A stretch of 23,434 nucleotides of DNA from the NCBI GenBank assembly GCA_018064305.1, contig JAGHVP010000243.1, positions 1 through 23,434 of the forward strand, in the 5' to 3' direction. The translations under genes and the position numbers were made by a program. Shown here one piece after another: positions 6,104 to 12,725 of this stretch; within the stretch, counting starts at the first letter, position 1; each line of letters begins with the position of its first letter. The notes under the pieces were generated by a model. The model saw only the letters and a program-made list of their open reading frames with translations. It was not told the origin of the DNA and ran no database searches. The stretch is from Candidatus Equibacterium intestinale. Lineage in GTDB: Bacteria; Bacteroidota; Bacteroidia; Bacteroidales; UBA932.

Positions 6104-7741
6104 ATGAAAAGGTTCCTTACCATCGCTTTTGCATTGATTCTATCTGCCGCTGCCCTCTCTGCGCAGGAGCAGGCTTCATATTATCCCAGACAGACCGAGT
6201 GGCTTGAGATGGCATATCAGATGCGCCCCGTGCTGCACGAGACCGTTGTCTGCCCTGTGGGTGCAGTGCGCGCCGTGCAGGATCCTGCAGCATACCAGGG
6301 TTGGAGATACGAGCCGTGTGAAGGATGGGAAGGAATGGAAAACCGCAGTTTCAGGGAGATCAAAGAGATCACCCTTGACTTCGGCAGACACTATACAGGT
6401 TATTTCACCTTCAGGATAAAGAGCCTGCGCGACTGTATGGACGGCCCCATCCGCCTGCGCCTCCTCTTCGGCGAGATGCCGTCGGAGATGAACACTCCGC
6501 TGGACCCCTGGCCCGAAGGATGCCTCAGCCGCGGCTGGATGCAGGAAGAGATTCTCACCATCATCAACACCGACCAGGACATCACCCTGCCCCGCAGGAT
6601 GTCGTTCCGCTACCTGAAGATAGAGCTTCTCGGCACCAGCCAGTCATACGAGTGGGCCATCGACCATATCAGCTTCAGGGCAGTTTCATCTGCAAAGGAT
6701 GTAAAGACCGCGCTGCAGCCCGGTGCCCCGCAGATCATCCAGGACATCAACCGTGTGAGCATCGAGACTCTGCGCGAGTGCATGCAGACATTCTTCGAAG
6801 ACGGTCCCAAGCGTGACCACAGGCTGTGGATAGGCGACCTCTACCTGCAGTCTCTTGCAAATGCATACAGCTTCCAGAACTGGGACCTTGTGCGCCGCTG
6901 CCTCTACATTTTCGCCGCCCTTGCCGACCCCACCGACGGCCGCCTGCACGGCAATGTGTTTGAAGACCCGATGCTGCACCCTCAGTATCAGAACTATATG
7001 ATGACATACGCGCTGCTGTATAACTCCACTCTGCTGCAGTATATCCGCGATACAGGCGACCTTGAAACCGCCCGTGACCTGTGGCCGGTGGCGCGCCGCC
7101 AGGTTGAGGATGCGCTTTTCAGCGTGGGTGACGATTATATCTACGATATGGCAAGGAAACCTTCGTGGTGCTTTATAGACTGGCGTGACGGGTTGGATGC
7201 GACTGCCTGTGTCCAGGGAGCAGTGATTTTCGGTCTTGAAGAGACTTATGCCATTGCAGAGGCCCTTGGCTGCACCGCCGAGGTGAAGGAGTGGCCCAAG
7301 ATTGCAGCGAAGATGAAGAGGGCTGCCTACAGGCGCTATTTCGACAAGGGCTCCGGGATGTTCCTGAGCAACGGCCAGGCATCTGTGCAGAGCCAGATGT
7401 GGATGGTGATGGCAGGTGTGCCTTCTGCAAAGGAGGGTGCCGCCGCGCTGCGCAACGCGCTGTCGTCTGAGAATGCCCTCAAGCCGGGCACTCCCTACGC
7501 GACACACTATCTTGTCGAGGCGATGCTACGCTGCGGGATGAACGATGAGGCTCACGACTATCTGGTTGATTACTGGGGAGGTATGGTGCGCAAGGGCGCC
7601 GACACTTTCTGGGAGGCCTACGACCCCGGCAACGACAATATCTCGCCCTACGGCTTCACTCCTGTCAACAGTGCCTGCCACGCCTGGAGCTGCACCCCGG
7701 TGTACTTCATCCACAAGTATCCCGAGATTTTCCAGAAGTAA
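6104..7741 (+). CDS. Secreted GH78-like (alpha-L-rhamnosidase superfamily) protein
   Basis: Probable periplasmic or exported glycoside hydrolase. A signal peptide (1-20, ending ALSA before QEQ) precedes a beta-sandwich region (about 80-195) and an (alpha/alpha)6 barrel. The barrel holds the GH78-type motif: Asp233, Asp238 and Asp245 in EDGPKRDHRLWIGD fit the spacing of the acidic residues I recall from characterised GH78 enzymes, with Asp in place of the usual Glu at the second position. Glu504 in TFWEAYDP is the likely fourth acid, and HAWSCTP (526-532) is typical. At 545 residues it is short for GH78 because extra N-terminal domains are absent. It starts 2 nt after asd, implying co-transcription despite an unrelated role. 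Substrate unknown. Confidence 0.8.
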   Translation: MKRFLTIAFALILSAAALSAQEQASYYPRQTEWLEMAYQMRPVLHETVVCPVGAVRAVQDPAAYQGWRYEPCEGWEGMENRSFREIKEITLDFGRHYTGYFTFRIKSLRDCMDGPIRLRLLFGEMPSEMNTPLDPWPEGCLSRGWMQEEILTIINTDQDITLPRRMSFRYLKIELLGTSQSYEWAIDHISFRAVSSAKDVKTALQPGAPQIIQDINRVSIETLRECMQTFFEDGPKRDHRLWIGDLYLQSLANAYSFQNWDLVRRCLYIFAALADPTDGRLHGNVFEDPMLHPQYQNYMMTYALLYNSTLLQYIRDTGDLETARDLWPVARRQVEDALFSVGDDYIYDMARKPSWCFIDWRDGLDATACVQGAVIFGLEETYAIAEALGCTAEVKEWPKIAAKMKRAAYRRYFDKGSGMFLSNGQASVQSQMWMVMAGVPSAKEGAAALRNALSSENALKPGTPYATHYLVEAMLRCGMNDEAHDYLVDYWGGMVRKGADTFWEAYDPGNDNISPYGFTPVNSACHAWSCTPVYFIHKYPEIFQK

Positions 7742-7768
7742 TTGATTGAACCTTAATACCGATATATT

Positions 7769-8620
7769 ATGTCAAATACCGCCTTCAAAGTACTGTTTTT
7801 TGCTGCCGCACTGGTCTCTGTTGCTGCAGTTGTTTCCTGCAACCGCTCCAAGAAATCTGCAGAACCCGCTGCGGAAGAAGAGGAGGTTATTGTAAGTGAC
7901 GTAAAGTATAATTCTGAAACAGGCTCCCTCGAGTGGCCCGGCGGCTCTTACCGCCTGATTACAGTCGAGCCCGGCACCTTCACCATGGGTCCCAATGCAA
8001 AGCAGGAGGCCGATGCCAGGGATTGGGAGAAACCTGCCCACCAGGTCACTCTCACCAAGTCTTATATGATTGGTGAAACAGAGGTGACACAGGAGCTCTG
8101 GGTGGCTGTCATGGGAGAGAACCCCAGCATGACCGAAGGTGAGAATCTTCCTGTGGAGTGTGTCAGCTGGAACCTCAGCCACGAATTCATAGCAAGGCTC
8201 AACAAGATCACAGGACTGGCTTTTTCACTGCCCTCAGAGGCTCAGTGGGAGTTTGCTGCAATGGGCGGCAACCTTTCGCAGGGCTGCATGTATCCCGGAT
8301 CTGACAATCTTGACGAGGTGGCATGGTACCAGGATAATTCCGGCAACACTGTCCATCCGGTAGCTCAGAAGAAGCCCAACGAGCTGGGCATCTATGATAT
8401 GGCCGGCAATGTGTGGGAGTGGTGCGAAGACTATTATCGCGGCGCATATCCCAGCGCAGAGCTCCAGACCGACCCGCTTGAGACTGCAAAGAGCGACAAT
8501 ATCATCCGCAGAGGCGGCTGCTGGGGTGGTTTCGCATATTTCTGCCGCCATTCTTTCCGCGCCGGTCTCGGTCCCTCCCTGGGCGGCAACAACTGCGGTC
8601 TCAGAATAGTGCTGAACTAA
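7769..8620 (+). CDS. SUMF1/FGE-like lipoprotein
   Basis: The 283-residue protein carries a lipoprotein signal with lipobox VVSC (Cys24), followed by an Ala/Glu-rich linker and a formylglycine-generating-enzyme (SUMF1/EgtB/PvdO) domain at about 65-282. Hallmarks are PGTFTMG, GETEVTQELW, LPSEAQWEFAA, AGNVWEWCEDYY and RRGGCW...GLRI. Cys251 and Cys259 lie near the FGE active-site cysteine region, but I cannot align them confidently with the catalytic pair. Many Bacteroidales relatives are surface proteins of unknown function rather than sulfatase activators, and no sulfatase lies in this window. It follows the GH78-like gene by 27 nt and may share its transcript. Tandem stops (TAATAA) end it, just before a run of ten G. 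Confidence 0.85.
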   Translation: MSNTAFKVLFFAAALVSVAAVVSCNRSKKSAEPAAEEEEVIVSDVKYNSETGSLEWPGGSYRLITVEPGTFTMGPNAKQEADARDWEKPAHQVTLTKSYMIGETEVTQELWVAVMGENPSMTEGENLPVECVSWNLSHEFIARLNKITGLAFSLPSEAQWEFAAMGGNLSQGCMYPGSDNLDEVAWYQDNSGNTVHPVAQKKPNELGIYDMAGNVWEWCEDYYRGAYPSAELQTDPLETAKSDNIIRRGGCWGGFAYFCRHSFRAGLGPSLGGNNCGLRIVLN

Positions 8621-8677
8621 TAAAGGGCTGCCGCGGGGGGGGGGCTGAGGCAAGGATTTTACGCCGAGTTCTTTGCG

Positions 8678-8728
8678 AGCATTGATTTTTTGTTCTAACG
8701 GTACCCACCGCTAGAACAAAAAAATGCT
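8678..8728. repeat. Left REP palindrome of the RAYT element
   Basis: TTGTTCTAACGGT (8690-8702) and ACCGCTAGAACAA (8707-8719) pair around a tiny loop, with one A-C mismatch. The stem is extended by T-run/A-run pairing and by AGCAT (8678-8682) with ATGCT (8724-8728). The same core stands on the other side of the transposase (9735-9775) and alone at 727-759. Paired REP palindromes around a RAYT gene are the recognised layout of such elements. Confidence 0.85.
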
Positions 8729-8755
8729 ACGACCTCTGTTTTCTAAAGGAAATAC

Positions 8756-8786
8756 TTGACAATTGGTATTGTTGAGATTATCTTTG
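8756..8786 (+). promoter_or_regulatory. Promoter of the RAYT gene
   Basis: TTG at 8756-8758, 20 bp, then TATCTTTG at 8779-8786 match the Bacteroidota consensus. The TTG would otherwise be read as a start codon of the longest open frame. Because the transcript should begin near 8793, the real start is more likely the ATG at 8804. Confidence 0.7.
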
Positions 8787-8803
8787 TGAAAAATGTTGTT
8801 GGT

Positions 8804-9730
8804 ATGAGGCGGAGGAAGTCAGATTATTTCAGAGCGGATGCTGTTCAGCATATTTATCAACGCTCCTACGACCACGGGGTTATTTTCTATACTCTAGCCG
8901 ACCGGCTGGTTTACTATTCATTGGCTGCTGTTAAATCCAAGGCTCATGATGTCAGGATTACTGCCGCCTCTATAATGTTCACGCACGTTCACCAGGCTGC
9001 GGTGGCAGCTTGTCTGGCTGACATACGGGAGTATCTGCATGATCTGAATTCTTCATATTCGCGCTTGTATAACTGCCATTACTCAAGGCAGGGAAGGCTG
9101 TTTGAAAAACCGCCTGGACGTTCACAGAAGACGACACTAAAAGATAAACGCTCAAATTTCATATACGTTTCCAACAACCATGTCGAAAAGCGGCTTTGCT
9201 CCGAGGCTGTTCAGGAAAGATGGTCTCTCCTGGCATATGCCATATCAGACCACCCTTTTTCAGCAGCGCTTGACCTTAAACATGCCTCACCCACCCTGCA
9301 AAAAGCCATCAGGCTCGTCAATCGCAGATATTCAAAGCTCAAGGGGCTGGAATACTGCGACCTTGAAAAGATTCTTCCGTCGTTGGACAGTACAGAACGT
9401 GAACAGTTCGCGGACTATGTCATCAGCCGTTATGCCTTGGTCGACTTCTCTTATGGCATAAATCTGTTTGGTGATATCTCACAGACACTTACTGCTGTCA
9501 GTTCCACAACTGGCGGGGAATATGAAATACGTGAAGATTATGATTCTTTTTCCGATACGGCATATTCTGAAATGATTGCGTATATGCAGAAGTCAGGCAG
9601 GCTCAAGGATGTGTATTCAATGAATACCACCGAAAAGAATTCATACTTGTTCGATATTTTGAGGCATACTTCCGCCACATTGTATCATTTGCGAAAGTTT
9701 TTTCATGAGGATTCTGGCGCCTGTCATTGA
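8804..9730 (+). CDS. REP-associated tyrosine transposase (RAYT, Y1/HUH family)
   Basis: A single-strand nuclease of the IS200-like Y1 family expected to bind and cut REP hairpins. From the ATG at 8804 it has 308 residues. The HUH metal motif is His61-Val-His63 in FTHVHQ, after the family opening HIYQRS (16-21). The catalytic tyrosine is among Tyr85, Tyr89 and Tyr93 in SYSRLYNCHYSRQGRLFEKP, a typical RAYT block, followed by NNHVEKRL. The C-terminal half (about 150-308) is a less conserved extension. Matching palindromes lie on both sides. Codon use is more AT-rich than in the neighbouring operons, suggesting transfer. The frame extends upstream to TTG 8756, but that lies in the promoter. It appears intact, with no frameshift. 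Confidence 0.85.
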   Translation: MRRRKSDYFRADAVQHIYQRSYDHGVIFYTLADRLVYYSLAAVKSKAHDVRITAASIMFTHVHQAAVAACLADIREYLHDLNSSYSRLYNCHYSRQGRLFEKPPGRSQKTTLKDKRSNFIYVSNNHVEKRLCSEAVQERWSLLAYAISDHPFSAALDLKHASPTLQKAIRLVNRRYSKLKGLEYCDLEKILPSLDSTEREQFADYVISRYALVDFSYGINLFGDISQTLTAVSSTTGGEYEIREDYDSFSDTAYSEMIAYMQKSGRLKDVYSMNTTEKNSYLFDILRHTSATLYHLRKFFHEDSGACH

Positions 9731-9734
9731 TTTA

Positions 9735-9775
9735 TTTGTTCTAACGGTACCAAAAAGTACCACCGCTAGAACAAA
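9735..9775. repeat. Right REP palindrome of the RAYT element
   Basis: Begins four bases after the transposase stop. TTTGTTCTAACGGT (9735-9748) pairs with ACCGCTAGAACAAA (9762-9775), with one A-C mismatch at the same place as in the left copy. GTACC occurs on both sides of the loop. It repeats the left palindrome in the same orientation with a longer loop. Confidence 0.85.
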
Positions 9776-9786
9776 AAACGAGGTAT

Positions 9787-9865
9787 CCCCCGTCTCAACG
9801 GGATTTCGTCGTGGCTGACGCCGCCGAACCCCCGTCTCAACTGGGATTTCGTCGTGGCTGACGCC
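9787..9865. repeat. Two copies of a 42-bp direct repeat
   Basis: Copies beginning CCCCCGTCTCAAC start at 9787 and 9829. The shared core is GGGATTTCGTCGTGGCTGAC followed by GCC. They differ by a one-base insertion and by the spacer after GCC. A small hairpin, CCCCGC-TGCC-GCGGGG, follows at 9881-9896, and its GCTGCCGCGGGG sequence also occurs at 8628-8638 left of the RAYT. This may mark the outer limits of a larger repeated unit. Confidence 0.75.
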
Positions 9866-9901
9866 ACTCCGACATCCCCTCCCCGCTGCCGCGGGGGCCC
9901 T

Positions 9902-9970
9902 GAAAAGCGTCATGAAAAAAACCGATGCTCGAGCAAGCTCGGCACCGGTTGTTTTTTCATTCCGCTTTTC
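9902..9970 (-). terminator. Intrinsic terminator of tRNA-Gln, possibly bidirectional
   Basis: Read on the minus strand, a GC-rich stem (CGGTGC-CGAG-CTTG-CTCG-GCA-CGG type) is followed by seven T, immediately after the tRNA 3' end. The flanks extend the symmetry: A runs with T runs, then GAAAAGCG (9902-9909) with CGCTTTTC (9963-9970). On the plus strand the same structure ends in a T run as well and could stop transcription from the RAYT side. Confidence 0.85.
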
Positions 9971-9971
9971 G

Positions 9972-10042
9972 TTGAGATAGGGGGATTCGAACCTCCACAG
10001 ACAGAACCAAAATCTGTAGTGCTACCATTACACCATATCTCA
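9972..10042 (-). tRNA. tRNA-Gln (anticodon TTG)
   Basis: Reads CAA/CAG glutamine codons. The cloverleaf folds fully. The acceptor stem is TGAGATA/TATCTCA and the discriminator base is A at 9972. The D-arm is GTG...CAC. The anticodon arm is ACAGA-TTTTGGT-TCTGT, with anticodon TTG at 10010-10008. The T-loop is TTCGAAT. The T-stem GGAGG/CCCCC has one A-C mismatch in the middle. CCA is not encoded. A TATATTTG -7 box lies 26 bp upstream and an intrinsic terminator follows directly. Confidence 0.95.
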
Positions 10043-10067
10043 GTCTGCCATAACCCGTATGGTGGCG

Positions 10068-10075
10068 CAAATATA
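10068..10075 (-). promoter_or_regulatory. -7 box of the tRNA-Gln promoter
   Basis: On the minus strand TATATTTG matches TAnnTTTG exactly and sits 26 nt before the tRNA 5' end. The -33 element is poor; no TTG lies at the right distance. Confidence 0.55.
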
Positions 10076-10112
10076 ATGATTTTTTTGATTTCAGCGGAGA
10101 GGCCGGAAAAAA

Positions 10113-10550
10113 TCAGCGGCGGGCCTTGAAAAAATCTGAAACGAGCGTGCCGCACTCTTCGGCCAGAATGCCCTGCTGCACAGTGGTTCTGGGATGGAGC
10201 AGGGAAGGGGTGAAGAGGGTGAAGCCGCGCTTGGGGTCGGTGGCTCCGTACACGATGCGCCCTATCTGTGCCCATGCAAGGGCGGCGGCACACATGGGGC
10301 AGGGCTCCACGGTGACGTAGATGGTGCACTCTGAAAGATACTTGCCGCCCAGATAGTCGGTGGCGGCTGTGATGGAGAGCATCTCGGCGTGGGCGGTGGG
10401 GTCGTTGAGAGTTTCGGTGAGGTTGTGGGCCCTCGCAATGACGCGCCCTCCGCACACTATGACAGCTCCGATGGGGATTTCGCCCTGTTCACCTGCCTGA
10501 CGGGCCTGTGCCAGAGCCTCGCGCATATATTTTATGTCAATTTCTTCCAT
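10113..10550 (-). CDS. tadA: tRNA-specific adenosine deaminase
   Basis: Deaminates adenosine 34 to inosine in the wobble position of tRNA-Arg(ACG), an essential step for reading CGN codons. The 145-residue protein has the cytidine/deoxycytidylate deaminase fold. Zinc and catalytic residues are visible: His54 and Glu56 in HAEM, and Cys84 and Cys87 in EPCPMCAAAL. GEIPIGAV (23-30) and YGATDPKRG (101-109) are further TadA-type blocks. The protein ends soon after the domain. It is transcribed away from groES, whose promoter shares the intergenic region. tRNA-Gln lies downstream on the same strand but has its own -7 box. Confidence 0.94.
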   Translation of the reverse strand: MEEIDIKYMREALAQARQAGEQGEIPIGAVIVCGGRVIARAHNLTETLNDPTAHAEMLSITAATDYLGGKYLSECTIYVTVEPCPMCAAALAWAQIGRIVYGATDPKRGFTLFTPSLLHPRTTVQQGILAEECGTLVSDFFKARR

Positions 10551-10569
10551 AATGTTGGGTAATTCAACC

Positions 10570-10602
10570 GCAATTTAGCAAATTTGTGACAATTATGACA
10601 AA
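10570..10602 (-). promoter_or_regulatory. Candidate tadA promoter
   Basis: On the minus strand TTTG (10602-10599), a 21-bp spacer and TAAATTGC (10577-10570) approximate the Bacteroidota consensus, 20 nt before the tadA ATG. The -33 element lies inside the inverted-repeat region at 10586-10609. Confidence 0.4.
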
Positions 10603-10609
10603 TTGTCAC
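10586..10609. promoter_or_regulatory. 9-bp inverted repeat between divergent tadA and groES promoters, candidate operator
   Basis: GTGACAATT (10586-10594) and AATTGTCAC (10601-10609) form a perfect inverted repeat around ATGACA. It overlaps both predicted -33 elements, so a dimeric repressor bound there could silence groESL and tadA together. It is not the HrcA CIRCE element (TTAGCACTC-N9-GAGTGCTAA). Confidence 0.55.
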
Positions 10610-10634
10610 GAAAAGCGGCGTGGCACTCAATTTG
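10603..10634 (+). promoter_or_regulatory. Candidate groESL promoter
   Basis: TTG at 10603-10605, 21 bp, then TCAATTTG at 10627-10634, one mismatch from TAnnTTTG. The transcript would start near 10641, with a leader of about 57 nt. The -33 element lies within the right arm of the inverted repeat. Confidence 0.5.
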
Positions 10635-10697
10635 TCTTATCAGGAGCCACCCTGAACAAGGAACAAATTAAAAAATAAATATAAAATTCTTAACATT

Positions 10698-10967
10698 ATG
10701 ATCAAACCATTGGCAGACAGAGTATTGGTAGAGCCTAAAGAGGCCGAGACCAAGACAGCGAGCGGACTTTTCATCCCCGATTCAGCAAAAGAGAAACCCC
10801 AGCAGGGTGTTGTCATTGCAACAGGCCCCGGCAAGAGCGACGAGAAGATGGAACTCAAACCCGGTGATACAGTAATGTATGGCAAATATGCAGGTCAGGA
10901 AGTATCTTGCGACGGCAAGGACTACCTTATCATGCGTCAGAGCGACATCATAGCAACTATCGAGTAA
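10698..10967 (+). CDS. groES: Co-chaperonin GroES
   Basis: Forms the heptameric lid of the GroEL folding chamber in the cytoplasm. The 89-residue protein shows the full Cpn10 pattern: IKPLADRVLVEP at the N terminus, a mobile loop near 16-32 with SGLFIPDSA, then GVVIATGPGK and GDTVMYGKYAGQEV. The length is slightly under the usual 95-97, as in many Bacteroidota. It precedes groEL by 20 nt in the standard operon. The leader has no CIRCE element; the inverted repeat at 10586-10609 is the only operator-like sequence seen. Confidence 0.97.
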   Translation: MIKPLADRVLVEPKEAETKTASGLFIPDSAKEKPQQGVVIATGPGKSDEKMELKPGDTVMYGKYAGQEVSCDGKDYLIMRQSDIIATIE

Positions 10968-10987
10968 TCATTTAAAAAGAAATTATC

Positions 10988-12619
10988 ATGGCAAAAGATA
11001 TAAAATTCAACATTGAAGCACGCAACCTCATGAAAGAGGGTGCAGATGCTCTTGCAAATGCAGTTAAGGTAACCCTCGGTCCCAAAGGCCGCAACGTAAT
11101 CATCGACAAGAAGTTCGGTGCTCCCCACGTTACCAAGGACGGTGTGTCTGTAGCAAAGGAGATCGAGCTTGAAGACCGCTTCCAGAACATGGGTGCACAG
11201 ATGGTTAAGCAGGTTGCTTCCAAGACCAACGACCAGGCAGGTGACGGTACAACCACTGCAACAGTGCTTGCACAGGCCATCATCAACGTAGGTCTCAAGA
11301 ATGTCACTGCAGGTGCAAACCCGATGGACCTCAAGCGTGGTATCGACAAGGCTGTGGCAGCTGTTGTTGAGGACCTCCACAAACAGAGTCAGGAAGTTGA
11401 CGACGACTACTCTAAGATCGAGCAGGTTGCCACTATCTCTGCAAACAACGACGAGACTATCGGCCGCCTTATCGCAGAGGCCATGAGCAAAGTGAAGAAA
11501 GACGGTGTCATCACAGTTGAAGAGGCCAAAGGCACTGAAACTGAGGTGAAGGTTGTTGAAGGCATGCAGTTCGACAGAGGCTACATCTCTGCATATTTCA
11601 TGACAAATCCCGACAAGATGGAGACTACTCTCGAGCAGCCGTATATCCTTATCACAGACAAGAAGATCTCTGCAATGAAAGATCTTATGCCTATCCTCGA
11701 GCCCGTTGCACGCGAAGGCCGCGCACTCCTCATCATCGCTGAGGATGTAGACGGTGAGGCTCTCACAACACTGGTTGTGAACAAGCTCCGCGGCACACTC
11801 AAGGTGGCTGCAGTGAAGGCTCCCGGCTTCGGCGACCGCCGCAAGGAGATGCTCCAGGACATCGCCATCCTTACTGGCGGTGCAGTGATCAGCGAAGAGC
11901 GCGGCTACACTTTCGAGAACGCTACAATCGATATGCTGGGTCAGGCAGAGAAAGTTTCAATCGACAAGGATACCACCACTATCGTTGACGGTGCAGGCGA
12001 TCCCAACGAGGTCAAGATGCGCGCAGACCAGATCCGCTCACAGATCGAGTCTACCAACAGCGACTACGACCGCGAGAAGTTCCAGGAGCGTCTTGGCAAA
12101 CTGGCAGGCGGTGTGGCAGTCCTTTCAGTAGGTGCTGCAAGCGAGATCGAGATGAAAGAGAAGAAAGACCGCGTTGAGGACGCACTCAATGCAACCCGCG
12201 CAGCTGTCGAGGAAGGTATCATCGCAGGCGGCGGAGTGGCATACATCCGCGCAATTGAATCTCTCAAGGGCCTCAAGGGTGCCAACGAAGATGAGCAGAC
12301 AGGTATCAACATCGTTGCACGCGCAATCGAGGAGCCTCTCCGCACTATCGTTGAGAACGCAGGTGTAGAGGGCAGCGTAGTAGTTCAGAAGGTTAAAGAG
12401 GGCAAGGCTGACTTCGGTTACAATGCACGCGCCGACAGATATGAGAATCTGCTTGCTGCAGGTGTCATCGATCCTACCAAGGTTACCCGCGTGGCACTGG
12501 AGAATGCCGCATCAGTAGCAGGAATGTTCCTTGCCACCGAGTGCGCAATCACCGACCTCCCCGAGGAGACTCCCGCAATGATGCCCAACCCCAATGCAGG
12601 CATGGGCGGCATGATGTAA
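10988..12619 (+). CDS. groEL: Chaperonin GroEL
   Basis: The 543-residue Cpn60 subunit assembles into the double-ring ATP-driven folding chamber. Hallmarks run in order: TLGPKGRNV near residue 30, the ATP-binding GDGTTTATVLAQ near 86-97, the apical domain with RGYISAYFMTNPDKM, AAVKAPGFGDRRKEML, and the C-terminal Gly-Met tail GMGGMM. Nothing in the protein is unusual. A GC-rich hairpin with a T tract (12646-12673) ends the operon, 26 nt past the stop. Confidence 0.98.
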   Translation: MAKDIKFNIEARNLMKEGADALANAVKVTLGPKGRNVIIDKKFGAPHVTKDGVSVAKEIELEDRFQNMGAQMVKQVASKTNDQAGDGTTTATVLAQAIINVGLKNVTAGANPMDLKRGIDKAVAAVVEDLHKQSQEVDDDYSKIEQVATISANNDETIGRLIAEAMSKVKKDGVITVEEAKGTETEVKVVEGMQFDRGYISAYFMTNPDKMETTLEQPYILITDKKISAMKDLMPILEPVAREGRALLIIAEDVDGEALTTLVVNKLRGTLKVAAVKAPGFGDRRKEMLQDIAILTGGAVISEERGYTFENATIDMLGQAEKVSIDKDTTTIVDGAGDPNEVKMRADQIRSQIESTNSDYDREKFQERLGKLAGGVAVLSVGAASEIEMKEKKDRVEDALNATRAAVEEGIIAGGGVAYIRAIESLKGLKGANEDEQTGINIVARAIEEPLRTIVENAGVEGSVVVQKVKEGKADFGYNARADRYENLLAAGVIDPTKVTRVALENAASVAGMFLATECAITDLPEETPAMMPNPNAGMGGMM

Positions 12620-12645
12620 TCATCAGACACACAATATCAGCAGAA

Positions 12646-12673
12646 AGGCTCCGGAGGTTCCGGGGCCTTTTTT
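12646..12673 (+). terminator. groEL intrinsic terminator
   Basis: AGGCTCCGG (12646-12654) pairs with CCGGGGCCT (12660-12668), with one G-T pair, around AGGTT, and is followed by six T. The T tract also supplies the TTTG -33 element (12671-12674) of the next promoter. Confidence 0.85.
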
Positions 12674-12701
12674 GTTAAGGTGGGGCAATATATTATCTTT
12701 G
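12671..12701 (+). promoter_or_regulatory. Promoter of the phosphatase-fold lipoprotein gene
   Basis: TTTG (12671-12674), 19 bp, then TATCTTTG (12694-12701) match the Bacteroidota consensus. A TTG at 12672 that could be read as a start codon is part of this -33 element. The ATG at 12726 leaves a leader of about 18 nt. Confidence 0.75.
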
Positions 12702-12725
12702 TACCTGACAATCATCCGGACAGTT

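Noticed and set aside
6686..7507. 273-codon minus-strand frame opposite the GH78-like gene
   Set aside because: The plus-strand protein has clear family motifs throughout this stretch; the opposite frame is a by-product of codon bias.
8678..9970. Integrative element using the tRNA-Gln 3' end as attachment site
   Set aside because: No integrase gene and no repeated copy of the tRNA 3' end are seen. The nearby RAYT belongs to a family that does not integrate at tRNA genes in that way.
9910..10455. Long minus-strand open frame overlapping tadA and tRNA-Gln
   Set aside because: It runs through the tRNA in full and is out of frame with the well-supported tadA. Its composition (His/Arg-rich) is that of a shadow frame.
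10586..10609. CIRCE element for HrcA
   Set aside because: The arms do not match TTAGCACTC/GAGTGCTAA and the spacer is 6 nt rather than 9.
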